DNA of 64,000 bases, from NCBI GenBank assembly GCA_964420035.1, contig CAYQQR010000018.1:6018-70017 (forward strand). The letters run 5' to 3'. Position 1 is the first letter of the stretch, and every line of letters starts with the position of its first letter. The translations under genes were made by a program, and so were the position numbers. This document shows positions 1 to 7,649 of this stretch, piece after piece. The DNA is from CAYQQR01 sp964420035 (lineage in GTDB: Bacteria; Bacteroidota; Bacteroidia; Bacteroidales; SM23-62). The notes beneath the pieces were generated by a model, which worked only from the letters and a program-made list of their open reading frames with translations, did no database searches and was not told where the DNA came from.

Positions 1-1971
1 GCTTGCATAGGGACTGTCCCCGAAATTGTCCAGTATCTTCTGGTAATGACTGATGGCCCGTTCTGTCTGGTTCAGGACGGTATGACTCTTTCCCATCTCA
101 AAATGAGCGTCGTCCCTGTACTGGGATTCCGTATAATTGACCAGCAGGTTGCTGAGTATGTTGATCTTAGCCTGGTGGTCCTGCATCAGTCCCAGAGCAA
201 AAGCCTTCTGGAAGAGTGCATAATCCTGGTCCATCAGGTCCATCTCAATATTTTTGTCATAATAATCAATGGAACGGGCATAGTTGGATTGACCAAAACA
301 GATGTCTCCCAGCCGGTTGTAAGCATCGGCCAGCAACCTGTTGGTCTTGCTGTCGATGAGTGAAGTGAATTTCCGGAACCAGTTGGCGGCCTGCCCGTAT
401 TTCTTTTCCCTGAAATAAATATATCCCAGGTTGTAATGGGCTATTGCATAATAGGGCGTGTTGAAAGCATCTTCATTGTTGATAAAGCGCTTGTAATAAT
501 TCTCCGCGGTCTCAAAATCCTTCAATTGATAGCCGGTTTCCCCTTTCCAATACTGGCACAGGGCTGCTATCTCAGCATCATAGCCTGAATATTCCTCTGA
601 CAGGTCAAATTTATTCACGGCCTCGTTAAAGCGCAAATCATTGAACAATTCGAGTCCCCTGTAAAAAGCAACCCTTTGATATGCACGGGAAATCTCAGGG
701 GTTTTGATCCTGATCTTTTCCAGGGAAGACAGGGCATCCTTGAAATTTTTGGTGTTCAGATATGCATCCACCAGGTAGGCATAAGCCTGGTCGGTTCTGT
801 CGGAAGCCGGGTAACTGTTGATAAAGAGGTTCAATGCCCGGATGGCTTCATTGAAGGGAGAATAGGACAATTCATAGGTCAGGACCGCGAAATTATAGAG
901 GGCTTCCTCCTTCACCCCGGCATCCTGATCCATGCTCGCAGCCGCCCCGAAAGCCATCCGTGCATTGTCTTTGTCACCCATCTCAAGAAAACTGGCCCCC
1001 AGGTGATATTGGGCATTCTGTTGTACCTGGCTTTTCCTTCTTGCAACACGCTTGAAATATTCAATGGCTGTTTCATAATCCCCGGTCATATAGCAGCTGA
1101 AAGCATATTGATACTGCTCCTCCGGTAAAGCATAGGCATTGGCTTCGTGGTATATCTTCAGGTAGGACAAAGCCTGCTGATAATCTTCGAGATAGTAAAA
1201 GGATTCCCCCAGTATCCTCGACATCTCCGGTTTTCTCTTCTCCGTAACCGAATCGATCCATTTGGGTGCATATTCTGTTACCTGTTCATATTTCTTTTGC
1301 AGATAATATATCTGGGTGACATAATAGGGAACCAGGGGAGAAAAAGTCTCATCTTCGCTCAGGTTCAGAAAGTTCTCCAGGGCAGTCTCATAATTTTCAA
1401 GTTCGTAATGGATGTGGGCATAATAATAGGTGGCCGGTGAAGCAAAGGGAGAATCGCTGTCCTTCATCTCGTAAAAAGCCTTCCTTGCCTCATTGTACTT
1501 GTTCCTTTGAAAATAGGTGTAGCCTTTTTTGAAATAATATTCCTGACGGTCTCTTTCATTCAGCCGGAAAGGATTGGTTGCCTCAAAGGCCCTGGTGGCA
1601 TCGCTCCATTGCTTCTCATAATAATAGTATTTTCCCATCTCGAACCAGGCTTCGTTGACCCTCGGACTCTCGGAATGCTCCGCGACAAAACGAAAAAGCT
1701 CGTAACCCGCATCTTCATTGAAAAGTCTTGCTGCACACAGGGCCCTATAATACGAAGCTTCGGAGATCAGCAGGCGCTCGGCCGGATCGGCATTTTCAAT
1801 GGCACTTTGGAAATGTTCCCTTGCCGGACCGTATTTATCGCGCTCAAACAGTTCCAGTCCACGCTCGAAAGAAAGATTCTCCTGTAAATAAACCAGGGAA
1901 CGCTGCGCCTGAACAAGGAGCGTTCCCCCCAGGAAACCAAGCAGAATTATATATTTACAAAATCGTCTCAT
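1..1971 (-). CDS. TPR-repeat exported protein (C-terminus beyond window)
   Basis: The gene enters from the left edge, so only its first 657 residues are visible. It begins with a clear signal peptide (MRRFCKYIILLGFLGG, then LLVQA before Q23), so the protein is exported to the periplasm or envelope. The rest is a run of tetratricopeptide-like helical pairs, many with the typical spacing of Tyr, Ala and Gly (for example NAYYIAHYNLGYIYFREKKY-like blocks). Such long TPR proteins in Bacteroidota are scaffolds; no enzyme motif is visible. The ATG at 1971 is the only start that gives a signal peptide. Function beyond protein-protein interaction is not known. The 437-bp gap behind it separates it from ftsE. 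Confidence 0.8.
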   Translation of the reverse strand, partial: MRRFCKYIILLGFLGGTLLVQAQRSLVYLQENLSFERGLELFERDKYGPAREHFQSAIENADPAERLLISEASYYRALCAARLFNEDAGYELFRFVAEHSESPRVNEAWFEMGKYYYYEKQWSDATRAFEATNPFRLNERDRQEYYFKKGYTYFQRNKYNEARKAFYEMKDSDSPFASPATYYYAHIHYELENYETALENFLNLSEDETFSPLVPYYVTQIYYLQKKYEQVTEYAPKWIDSVTEKRKPEMSRILGESFYYLEDYQQALSYLKIYHEANAYALPEEQYQYAFSCYMTGDYETAIEYFKRVARRKSQVQQNAQYHLGASFLEMGDKDNARMAFGAAASMDQDAGVKEEALYNFAVLTYELSYSPFNEAIRALNLFINSYPASDRTDQAYAYLVDAYLNTKNFKDALSSLEKIRIKTPEISRAYQRVAFYRGLELFNDLRFNEAVNKFDLSEEYSGYDAEIAALCQYWKGETGYQLKDFETAENYYKRFINNEDAFNTPYYAIAHYNLGYIYFREKKYGQAANWFRKFTSLIDSKTNRLLADAYNRLGDICFGQSNYARSIDYYDKNIEMDLMDQDYALFQKAFALGLMQDHQAKINILSNLLVNYTESQYRDDAHFEMGKSHTVLNQTERAISHYQKILDNFGDSPYAS

Positions 1972-2408
1972 ATCTTCTAAAAATATTGAAGTGCAGGGGG
2001 TTACAAAGCCTGTCAATATTAATCAAAAAGGCTTTGATGTAAAAAAGAACTTTTTAACAACAAACGAAGGAAGAGGAATTATCTTGTAATAAATGAACTG
2101 AGGTTTATGGGAGCTTAAATTAGTTCCCTTATTATTCTTCACCCACCCCAAGGCCCCTCCCTGGGACAGGGAGGGGCTTATTAAAATGATAGAAGTAATG
2201 CCAATATATTTAATGTTACGGGTTACATAACGCGAAACCCGCGACATTAAATGACTGGAATAAGAAAAACTTTCGGGAAAAAATGCTTTCAATACACATG
2301 GTATGCATCTTTAGGGAGGGAGATTAAGCGGGTGGGTGAACGTGAACAAAAGATAAAGTGTGAAATATCAATAATTGGTTAGGGGCTGCGTTTGCGGGTA
2401 GTTGGATG
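1972..2408. other. Long spacer with one strong hairpin
   Basis: This 437-bp gap has no convincing gene. A reading frame of about 89 codons on the minus strand translates through the hairpin and looks non-coding. The only structured element is the GC-rich inverted repeat at 2153-2177. The flanks are AT-rich. Confidence 0.6.
2153..2177. repeat. Perfect inverted repeat, MITE/REP-like
   Basis: Two perfect 11-base arms (GCCCCTCCCTG and its complement) enclose a 3-base loop. The surrounding words (CACCCACCCC on the left) resemble the element at 51.6-51.7 kb, where CCCCTCCTT pairs across a CCC loop. Both are extragenic, which suggests one dispersed family of small non-coding elements. Confidence 0.6.
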
Positions 2409-3083
2409 CTAGCTATTGGATATAAGCTTGCCGTTTTCACACACCAGGGTTCGGGCCTGGTATTTTTCTTTCAGGCTGTAATTGTGGGTGGCCATGATGA
2501 CGGTGCGGCCGCTGTCGCTGATCTCCTTGAGTATATCCATGATGGACTCGGAGGTCTGGGGATCCAGGTTCCCCGTGGGTTCATCGGCCAGGATGATCTC
2601 CGGGTCATTCAGCAGTGCCCGGGCAATGACTACTCTTTGCTGCTCTCCGCCCGACAGTTGATGTGGCATCTTGTAGCCCTTGAATTCCATCTCCACTTTC
2701 TGCAGCACTTCCTTGATCCTTTCCTCAATGGCCGCCTTATCTTTCCAACCGGTAGCTTTCAGGACAAACTCCAGGTTGGCATGAACGGTCCGGTCCATCA
2801 TCAATTGGAAATCCTGGAAAACGATCCCCAGCTTCCTCCGCAGGAAAGGGATCTGTCGCTGCCTGATATCCACCAGGTTGTATTCGGCCACGATAGCTTC
2901 CCCTTTCTGGAGTGGATATTCTGCATTGATGGTTTTTATCAGGGAGGTTTTCCCCGACCCAACCTTCCCGATCAGGTATATGAATTCGCCTTTTCTCAGG
3001 GTGAAATTTACATCGGACAATACCAGGTGGTCCTTGATAAATATATCGGCCTGATCGAACTGGATGATGGTCTCAAGTGCCAT
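2409..3083 (-). CDS. ftsE: Cell-division ABC ATPase FtsE
   Basis: A 224-residue ABC ATPase. Walker A GKVGSGKT is at residues 39-46, the signature LSGGEQQR at 143-150, Walker B with the FtsE/LolD-type ILADEPTGNLD at 164-174, and the switch His at 200. FtsE pairs with the membrane protein FtsX at the division site and couples ATP use to activation of cell-wall hydrolases. No ftsX is adjacent, which is usual in Bacteroidota. The frame is open further upstream only from a TTG; the ATG at 3083 fits the family N-terminus. It is followed on the same strand by nothing for 437 bp, and preceded by an octamer repeat spacer and the GNAT gene. Confidence 0.88.
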   Translation of the reverse strand: MALETIIQFDQADIFIKDHLVLSDVNFTLRKGEFIYLIGKVGSGKTSLIKTINAEYPLQKGEAIVAEYNLVDIRQRQIPFLRRKLGIVFQDFQLMMDRTVHANLEFVLKATGWKDKAAIEERIKEVLQKVEMEFKGYKMPHQLSGGEQQRVVIARALLNDPEIILADEPTGNLDPQTSESIMDILKEISDSGRTVIMATHNYSLKEKYQARTLVCENGKLISNS

Positions 3084-3128
3084 TGAATTCGGTAATTTTC
3101 TGTGGAAGCGAAAATAGTCATTAAAAAT

Positions 3129-3160
3129 GAACCGAAGAACTAACGAACCAAAGAACCGAA
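3129..3160. repeat. Octamer array GAACCnAA
   Basis: Four units in strict 8-bp register: GAACCGAA, GAACTAAC, GAACCAAA, GAACCGAA, then CCAAGGAACC. It fills the gap between the GNAT gene and ftsE together with a GC-rich word (CGCGAAGCGCAGCGAGC) at 3171-3187. Confidence 0.8.
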
Positions 3161-3187
3161 CCAAGGAACCCGCGAAGCGCAGCGAGC

Positions 3188-4297
3188 TTATACAAACGCC
3201 ACATCCCCATCCCCGTCATAGATCCTGACCGACGGGGGGTCCGGGAGTTCTTCGATCAGTTTCTTTGTTGCATAATAGTTTCTCACCATGTTTTTCCTGA
3301 ACAGGTAGCGCCAGCGGAACCGGGCCATCGCGGAGGCCAGGTCCCGGTGAAAAGTTGTGAATATATTCAGGCGCTGGTGTAACATGATGGAATAGATGAT
3401 ATCGTCCACCTCCGGCGCAAAGTCTGCAGGGAAAAAACCATAAGGCATGGTGAGCTTTCTGTCAACGCGGGTCAACCATAATACCGCCTTGAGTTCATTC
3501 TCCTTGTATACTTTCATAAGGTAATTGGCAAACCGCTTCTTTGCAGCACTGAAAAAATATTTCCGGCTCAGATCGGATGCCACAGGTTGTTCAACGATCC
3601 AGGGATAATGAAGGATCCAATTGATATCTTTTTCATCCCTGCCCGAAAAAGAATCCTTCATATAGGGCCGGGCAAAGTCCATGGCTTCCCTGTCGAAACT
3701 GCTTAACCAGATCACCCGGTACCGGCTCAAATTGAAGAAGGGACGTATTACCAGGATCCCGATGTCATGAAAAAAATTGAGGATCAGGTCTGACAACCAC
3801 CAAACTGGCTTCAGCAAACGTAATATCATAGATTTGGGCGGCAGGAGTGTGGCAAGATCAAAGCGCAGGTAGGTGCGCGATCCGAACTGTCGGTGATAGA
3901 GTTTAAATTCCCCTGTCTTATCATAAACTGCTTTAGACTCAGGGGCATAGTTGGTAAATATCAATCTTCCTTCCCAGTGTTTCAAGGCTTCCCTGAACAA
4001 TCCGGTGGCATAGCCACTTCGCCGTTTGTCGGGCCGCACCCAATTCCCGCTCAACCATCCCATGGCAGGACCTTCCCGGTCTTTCCCGGGCCGGTCGGGC
4101 ATAATGCACCGGTAGGCGATCAGCTCATTGTCCAGGTACCCGAGCAGGCAGACAATGTCGTTCTCCCTACTCCTGGGTGAAGCCAGATAGGACAGGGCTC
4201 GCTGCGGACTCACGGGCCAGTGGGGCAGTTTTCTGAATTCAGCTGTTTGGGTGAATTCAACCAGTTCGCTCGCATTTAAACTCTTGATCCTGAACAT
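3188..4297 (-). CDS. GNAT-fold N-acetyltransferase-like protein
   Basis: A 369-residue protein. Residues 1-165 look like a GNAT domain: an acceptor-side start, the beta strand GYLDNELIAYRCIM, and the acetyl-CoA pyrophosphate loop RRSGYATG at 92-99. Residues 170-369 have no motif I can name. It is the first gene of a run with a polysaccharide deacetylase, a FemAB-like protein and a DUF7033 protein, which suggests acylation of a surface polymer or lipid. The start at 4297 (ATG, MFRIKSLNAS) is chosen because the open frame upstream of it runs through a 32-bp tandem DNA repeat that gives Lys/Gln-rich nonsense. Exact substrate is unknown. Confidence 0.7.
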   Translation of the reverse strand: MFRIKSLNASELVEFTQTAEFRKLPHWPVSPQRALSYLASPRSRENDIVCLLGYLDNELIAYRCIMPDRPGKDREGPAMGWLSGNWVRPDKRRSGYATGLFREALKHWEGRLIFTNYAPESKAVYDKTGEFKLYHRQFGSRTYLRFDLATLLPPKSMILRLLKPVWWLSDLILNFFHDIGILVIRPFFNLSRYRVIWLSSFDREAMDFARPYMKDSFSGRDEKDINWILHYPWIVEQPVASDLSRKYFFSAAKKRFANYLMKVYKENELKAVLWLTRVDRKLTMPYGFFPADFAPEVDDIIYSIMLHQRLNIFTTFHRDLASAMARFRWRYLFRKNMVRNYYATKKLIEELPDPPSVRIYDGDGDVAFV

Positions 4298-4311
4298 AAT
4301 AATTTGTTTTC

Positions 4312-4408
4312 CGCTACGCTGTTTTTCCGCCTTCGGCTGCTTCTCGCTGCGCTGTTTCTCGGCTTCGCCTGTCACTCGCTGCGCTGTTTCTCGCTTCGCT
4401 TCGCTCGC
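4312..4408. repeat. Tandem repeat of about 32 bp
   Basis: CTCGCTGCGCTGTTTCTCG occurs exactly at 4343-4361 and at 4375-4393, 32 bp apart, with a third, diverged copy starting at 4312. It fills the gap between the deacetylase stop and the GNAT start. The 15-mer CTCGGCTTCGCCTGT at 4358-4372 recurs inverted at 25888-25902, so the words are dispersed in the genome. Confidence 0.75.
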
Positions 4409-4416
4409 CGTGGCTC

Positions 4417-5346
4417 TTATACTCTTTTAATTATATTGCTGCCCGCTATACTCCTCAATAATGCCTTCATTCTTTGATGCAGCATGATGCCCCTCATTCC
4501 TGTCGAATAGTTTTCGACGGGGATACGCTGGAAATTGAGCGGGATGCTATCCCTTTTCAGTCCGGCAGTTCCAAATGTAAGCACTTCACCGCCCAAAGCC
4601 GCGTATAATTGATCAAAAAAGTCCTTTCCGATCTTCCAGTCCGTAAAAGGAAAAGCAAAGCAGGGAATGGCGGAACCGGTCCATTCCATTACGGTCCTTG
4701 TACTTTCCACCGCCTGTTGTATTTGTTCTTCAGGAGACAGATCGGGAAAATAATGATGATCCACCCCGTGACCGCCGAAAATAAAACCGTCGTTTACCAT
4801 CTCCCCTATCTGATCCCTGGTTAAATAGGGTTGTACTTTTTTCAGATAGTCTTTAAAATCTAATCCAATGATCCCGGCAACGCGGTCCAGGTAATGCCGG
4901 TGCGTGGACGGGGTTTTCAGGATGCTTCGGGGAACCCGCTGACCGGGATACAGGTCATCGTAAACCTGGTGCATCTTCGTCCAGATCTCCCGCGGGTATT
5001 TCTTCTTCTTCAATTCTTCCACCAGGATGGATGCCTTGTACCTGTAGAAAATATCTTTGTTATCGATAAAAGCCGGATTGAGGAAAAGCAAGGGGCGAAT
5101 ACCTTTTTTAAGGAATATGGGGCGCATGACCGTATAGACTTCCGATAAGCCATCATCCACCGTTACGAGGAAACCGTTTCTTTTGCCCTTATACAGGTCT
5201 CCAACATCCAAAAGAGGGTAATGAGAACGAAAATAATCCAAATCCTCCTCAAATTGCCTCTTTGTACGCGGACCATACAAATGCCGGATATGAGGCGGGA
5301 CTTCATCCGCCACCAGGTGATATACCGGTATAACAGGGATTTTCAT
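4417..5346 (-). CDS. Polysaccharide deacetylase (NodB fold, CE4)
   Basis: A 309-residue protein of the NodB/CE4 family. The metal and catalytic motif VTVDDG gives D64 and D65, and the second motif HGVDHH gives H193 and H197 (His-x3-His). A TDWKIG segment near 255 lies where the third conserved block is expected. Family members remove N- or O-acetyl groups from chitin-like polymers, peptidoglycan or exopolysaccharide using Zn or Co. There is no signal peptide from the ATG at 5346, so the substrate may be a cytoplasmic lipid-linked sugar. The open frame upstream of this ATG crosses a hairpin and repeat spacer and is not coding. It sits between the GNAT and FemAB-like genes on the same strand. 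Confidence 0.82.
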   Translation of the reverse strand: MKIPVIPVYHLVADEVPPHIRHLYGPRTKRQFEEDLDYFRSHYPLLDVGDLYKGKRNGFLVTVDDGLSEVYTVMRPIFLKKGIRPLLFLNPAFIDNKDIFYRYKASILVEELKKKKYPREIWTKMHQVYDDLYPGQRVPRSILKTPSTHRHYLDRVAGIIGLDFKDYLKKVQPYLTRDQIGEMVNDGFIFGGHGVDHHYFPDLSPEEQIQQAVESTRTVMEWTGSAIPCFAFPFTDWKIGKDFFDQLYAALGGEVLTFGTAGLKRDSIPLNFQRIPVENYSTGMRGIMLHQRMKALLRSIAGSNIIKRV

Positions 5347-5378
5347 GGTTTGAAGATAAAATATAATCGCGGATTGCG

Positions 5379-5398
5379 CCTGCCAGCCTACAGGCAGG
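5379..5398. repeat. CCTGCC/GGCAGG hairpin
   Basis: A 6-bp inverted repeat with an 8-base loop, of the same CCTGCC/GGCAGG type as hairpins at 18761, 21428 and (shifted) 43152. It lies between the FemAB-like and deacetylase genes. Confidence 0.6.
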
Positions 5399-5440
5399 GA
5401 TCGCGGATTCACACGCACACTCCTAACCCACACCCAATCA

Positions 5441-5475
5441 GCAATTCGTAGTTCGCAATTCGCAATCCGTAATTA
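5441..5475. repeat. Heptamer array over the stop of the FemAB-like gene
   Basis: Five units in exact 7-bp register: GCAATTC, GTAGTTC, GCAATTC, GCAATCC, GTAATTA. The last unit contains the stop codon of the minus-strand gene (TTA at 5473-5475). Confidence 0.85.
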
Positions 5476-6363
5476 TTTAAATGGCCACGGCAGCCGATTG
5501 ATCCGGAGGTGGGGATAGGGTTCCGGTCTTGCCCCGAATCCTTTAAAAAACCTTGCCACACCGGGCACATCCGATCCTTCAAAATCCAGGACACTTTCTT
5601 CTTCATGATCCTGATCCAGGAATTTGCCCAGCAGGTAAAACATGGCCCGCTTGTCTTTTCCCTCCTTGTTGCTTGCCGAAACCAGGTAATAATAACGCTT
5701 CAGATATTTTAAAAAAAACACGACAGACAACAGATCTCCTTTCCGGTTCCGCGTACCCCAGCACATGCCCATTTCTTTCTCATACACGGATACAAGAAGT
5801 TCTTGCAACAACCTGTAGTGTTTTTGCTTCAGGAATACGATCTCGTTCTTGCTTTTAAAAGAGACCACTGTACTGATATCCAAATTTGTATCCAGGTGGA
5901 GATCGTTCTTACGGGATCTTTGGATGTTTCGCCTGGTATTTTCATTTATCTTATCAAACCAGGATCCTTTACCCTTCAGATCCAGAACGTAATTCTTCCT
6001 CATTTTGTAAGGAAGATTTGCAAGGTAATCTTCGGTACCGTTCAGCAGGGACAGTTCCACCAGCCGGTAAGCGGCAGGGATTTTGTGGATCATATCTTCA
6101 AGCCGGCTTAATGCATTTTCACCGGAGGCAAAAGGACCCGTTTGTTGCGAAAAAAGAGGCCGGACCACTGCCCGGAAGCCCCCGCGCCTGGATTTGGGAA
6201 GGGGGAGCACCATTTCATGGTCTCCCAGGATCATGGCATCCCAACCGGGACTGGTACGGTCGAGGTACCAGCTGAGCGCGTAGATACGCGGGCCGGTGCT
6301 TTCGCGGATGCACCGGTCCCATTTTTCCCTGTCGATCTCTTTATTCCTGAGGTACCTGATCAT
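5473..6363 (-). CDS. FemAB/GNAT-like peptidyl- or acyl-transferase
   Basis: A 296-residue protein with the general layout of the FemAB family (double GNAT fold): a N-terminal block with WYLDRTSPGWDAMI, a central NYVLDLKGKGSWFDKINENT segment followed by the basic RRNIQRSRKN, and a second GNAT half ending in LDFEGSDVPGVARFFKGFGA, which is the family's characteristic C-terminal motif. Relatives add amino acids or acyl groups to lipid II or exopolysaccharide. It overlaps the upstream DUF7033 gene by 23 bp and so is translationally coupled to it. The pairing with two deacetylase-like proteins supports envelope polymer modification. Substrate is not known. Confidence 0.72.
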   Translation of the reverse strand: MIRYLRNKEIDREKWDRCIRESTGPRIYALSWYLDRTSPGWDAMILGDHEMVLPLPKSRRGGFRAVVRPLFSQQTGPFASGENALSRLEDMIHKIPAAYRLVELSLLNGTEDYLANLPYKMRKNYVLDLKGKGSWFDKINENTRRNIQRSRKNDLHLDTNLDISTVVSFKSKNEIVFLKQKHYRLLQELLVSVYEKEMGMCWGTRNRKGDLLSVVFFLKYLKRYYYLVSASNKEGKDKRAMFYLLGKFLDQDHEEESVLDFEGSDVPGVARFFKGFGARPEPYPHLRINRLPWPFK

Positions 6364-7639
6364 GAGCGGCTTTTTGTATCATTTCGATCCATACATCCCT
6401 CCATCCCTTCCATTTACCGTAATCCGACAGCGCATCATTATGAATGACGGGTATGAAATAACCCCCGTGCTTTCTTATCATGTTCATCCACGATTCCAGA
6501 TATTCCGGGGCCTCACCGGCATCCAGCCTTAAATGATCCCGCAGGCCAATATCCATAATGCTGAAGGGAAAGATCCTGAGACCGGTGGTTTTCTCCTTTC
6601 CCAGCAGGTAAAATTCAAAAGGTACCGAGGTTCCGGCCCGGAAGCCGGGATGGGTCGAATATCCCATGCTATAATCTTCATGCAGTTCTTCAAACAAAAA
6701 CATATTATAGGTCGCGGGTACATTAAAGCGCAGAAAATGCTGCCGGGAACGTTCGGCGGGCCGGCCGGTAAGGTGCTTGAATCTCCGCAGTTCCTTACGG
6801 AATATAAAAGGGTCATCCATCGAACTGTAGGAAGGATGCAGGCCCAGCATGCTTTTAGCTGACAGCTTCTTCATCAGTTGTTGAAAACGCTTGCTGGCTA
6901 CGCGGGCCGAGGGATTATATCTGCCTTTCGACTGCATTAATACAAATATCCGGAATTCCGGGGTCATCCCTGGATGGCCATCCAGGACAAGGTCATAGGT
7001 ATCGAAGGGATCGAATTTACCAAAGGAACGAAATACGGTTTTGAACGATCCCCGGAATATATGTTTGAGTCTGCGACCGTTGTTCCTTATTAAACCGTTG
7101 GCTTTGAACAGATAGGGGAGATCAACATCCATGGTCGGTATGAAGCGCATCCTTCGTTCCGGCACCTGGAAATCGGGGTAGTGTTCTTTCAGAAAATCAA
7201 AAAGGGCTGTTACCCAGATATCTATGACCGGCTGGTCGAGGAAACCGGAACGGCAGGCCAGGCTTGCCGTGGCGGGAAACCTGCCGTGTGCATCCCTTTC
7301 GGTGATGATGTACTCTTCATAGCGGCTTACCAGGTAAAAGGCTGCTGCAAAGAGATCGAAGGGCCAGGCCCCTTCCGTATAGTAAAAAACGGGCATTCCG
7401 TTCCACTCCATGACTTCGATATCCTGGTGGGTTATGCCTCCTTCATTCAATAATCCGGCAGGAAGAATCTGTATTCCACCCTGCAGGTTCTCCCATGAAT
7501 AATTCAGTTTAGCACCTTCATACTGGTTATACTCCTGCAGGTCATTGGTCAGAATAAACTCTTTTCTGCCAATCGTACGGATCATAAGGTTGGATATGTA
7601 TTGCAGCCGGGGTGATATTTTCTTGGCATATATCAGCAT
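6341..7639 (-). CDS. DUF7033 / polysaccharide deacetylase-like protein
   Basis: A 432-residue protein recognised by the blocks FIPTMDVDLPYLFKANG, MLGLHPSYSS, SRQHFLRFNVPATY and DYSMGYSTHPGFRAGTSVPF, which are hallmarks of the Bacteroidota DUF7033 family with a deacetylase-like barrel. The Asp in TMDVD and the His in GLHPSY are plausible metal ligands. No signal peptide is seen. The ATG at 7639 leaves 11 bp after the mutS2 stop; starts further up overlap mutS2 and lack support. A ribosome-binding-like AAGG lies 8 bp upstream. It likely acts on the same surface polymer as the adjoining FemAB-like and CE4 proteins. Confidence 0.75.
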   Translation of the reverse strand: MLIYAKKISPRLQYISNLMIRTIGRKEFILTNDLQEYNQYEGAKLNYSWENLQGGIQILPAGLLNEGGITHQDIEVMEWNGMPVFYYTEGAWPFDLFAAAFYLVSRYEEYIITERDAHGRFPATASLACRSGFLDQPVIDIWVTALFDFLKEHYPDFQVPERRMRFIPTMDVDLPYLFKANGLIRNNGRRLKHIFRGSFKTVFRSFGKFDPFDTYDLVLDGHPGMTPEFRIFVLMQSKGRYNPSARVASKRFQQLMKKLSAKSMLGLHPSYSSMDDPFIFRKELRRFKHLTGRPAERSRQHFLRFNVPATYNMFLFEELHEDYSMGYSTHPGFRAGTSVPFEFYLLGKEKTTGLRIFPFSIMDIGLRDHLRLDAGEAPEYLESWMNMIRKHGGYFIPVIHNDALSDYGKWKGWRDVWIEMIQKAAHDQVPQE

Positions 7640-7649
7640 GAAGACCTTT

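Noticed and set aside
2023..2292. 89-codon minus-strand frame in the 1972-2408 spacer
   Set aside because: It reads through a perfect DNA hairpin and has no domain, plausible start or signal; the composition is non-coding.
3084..3164. 27-residue extension of FtsE
   Set aside because: The longer frame crosses an octamer array and has no ATG start matching the family; 3083 fits.
4298..4375. N-terminal extension of the GNAT protein (Lys/Gln-rich)
   Set aside because: It is only the translation of a 32-bp tandem DNA repeat; the ATG at 4297 gives the natural start.
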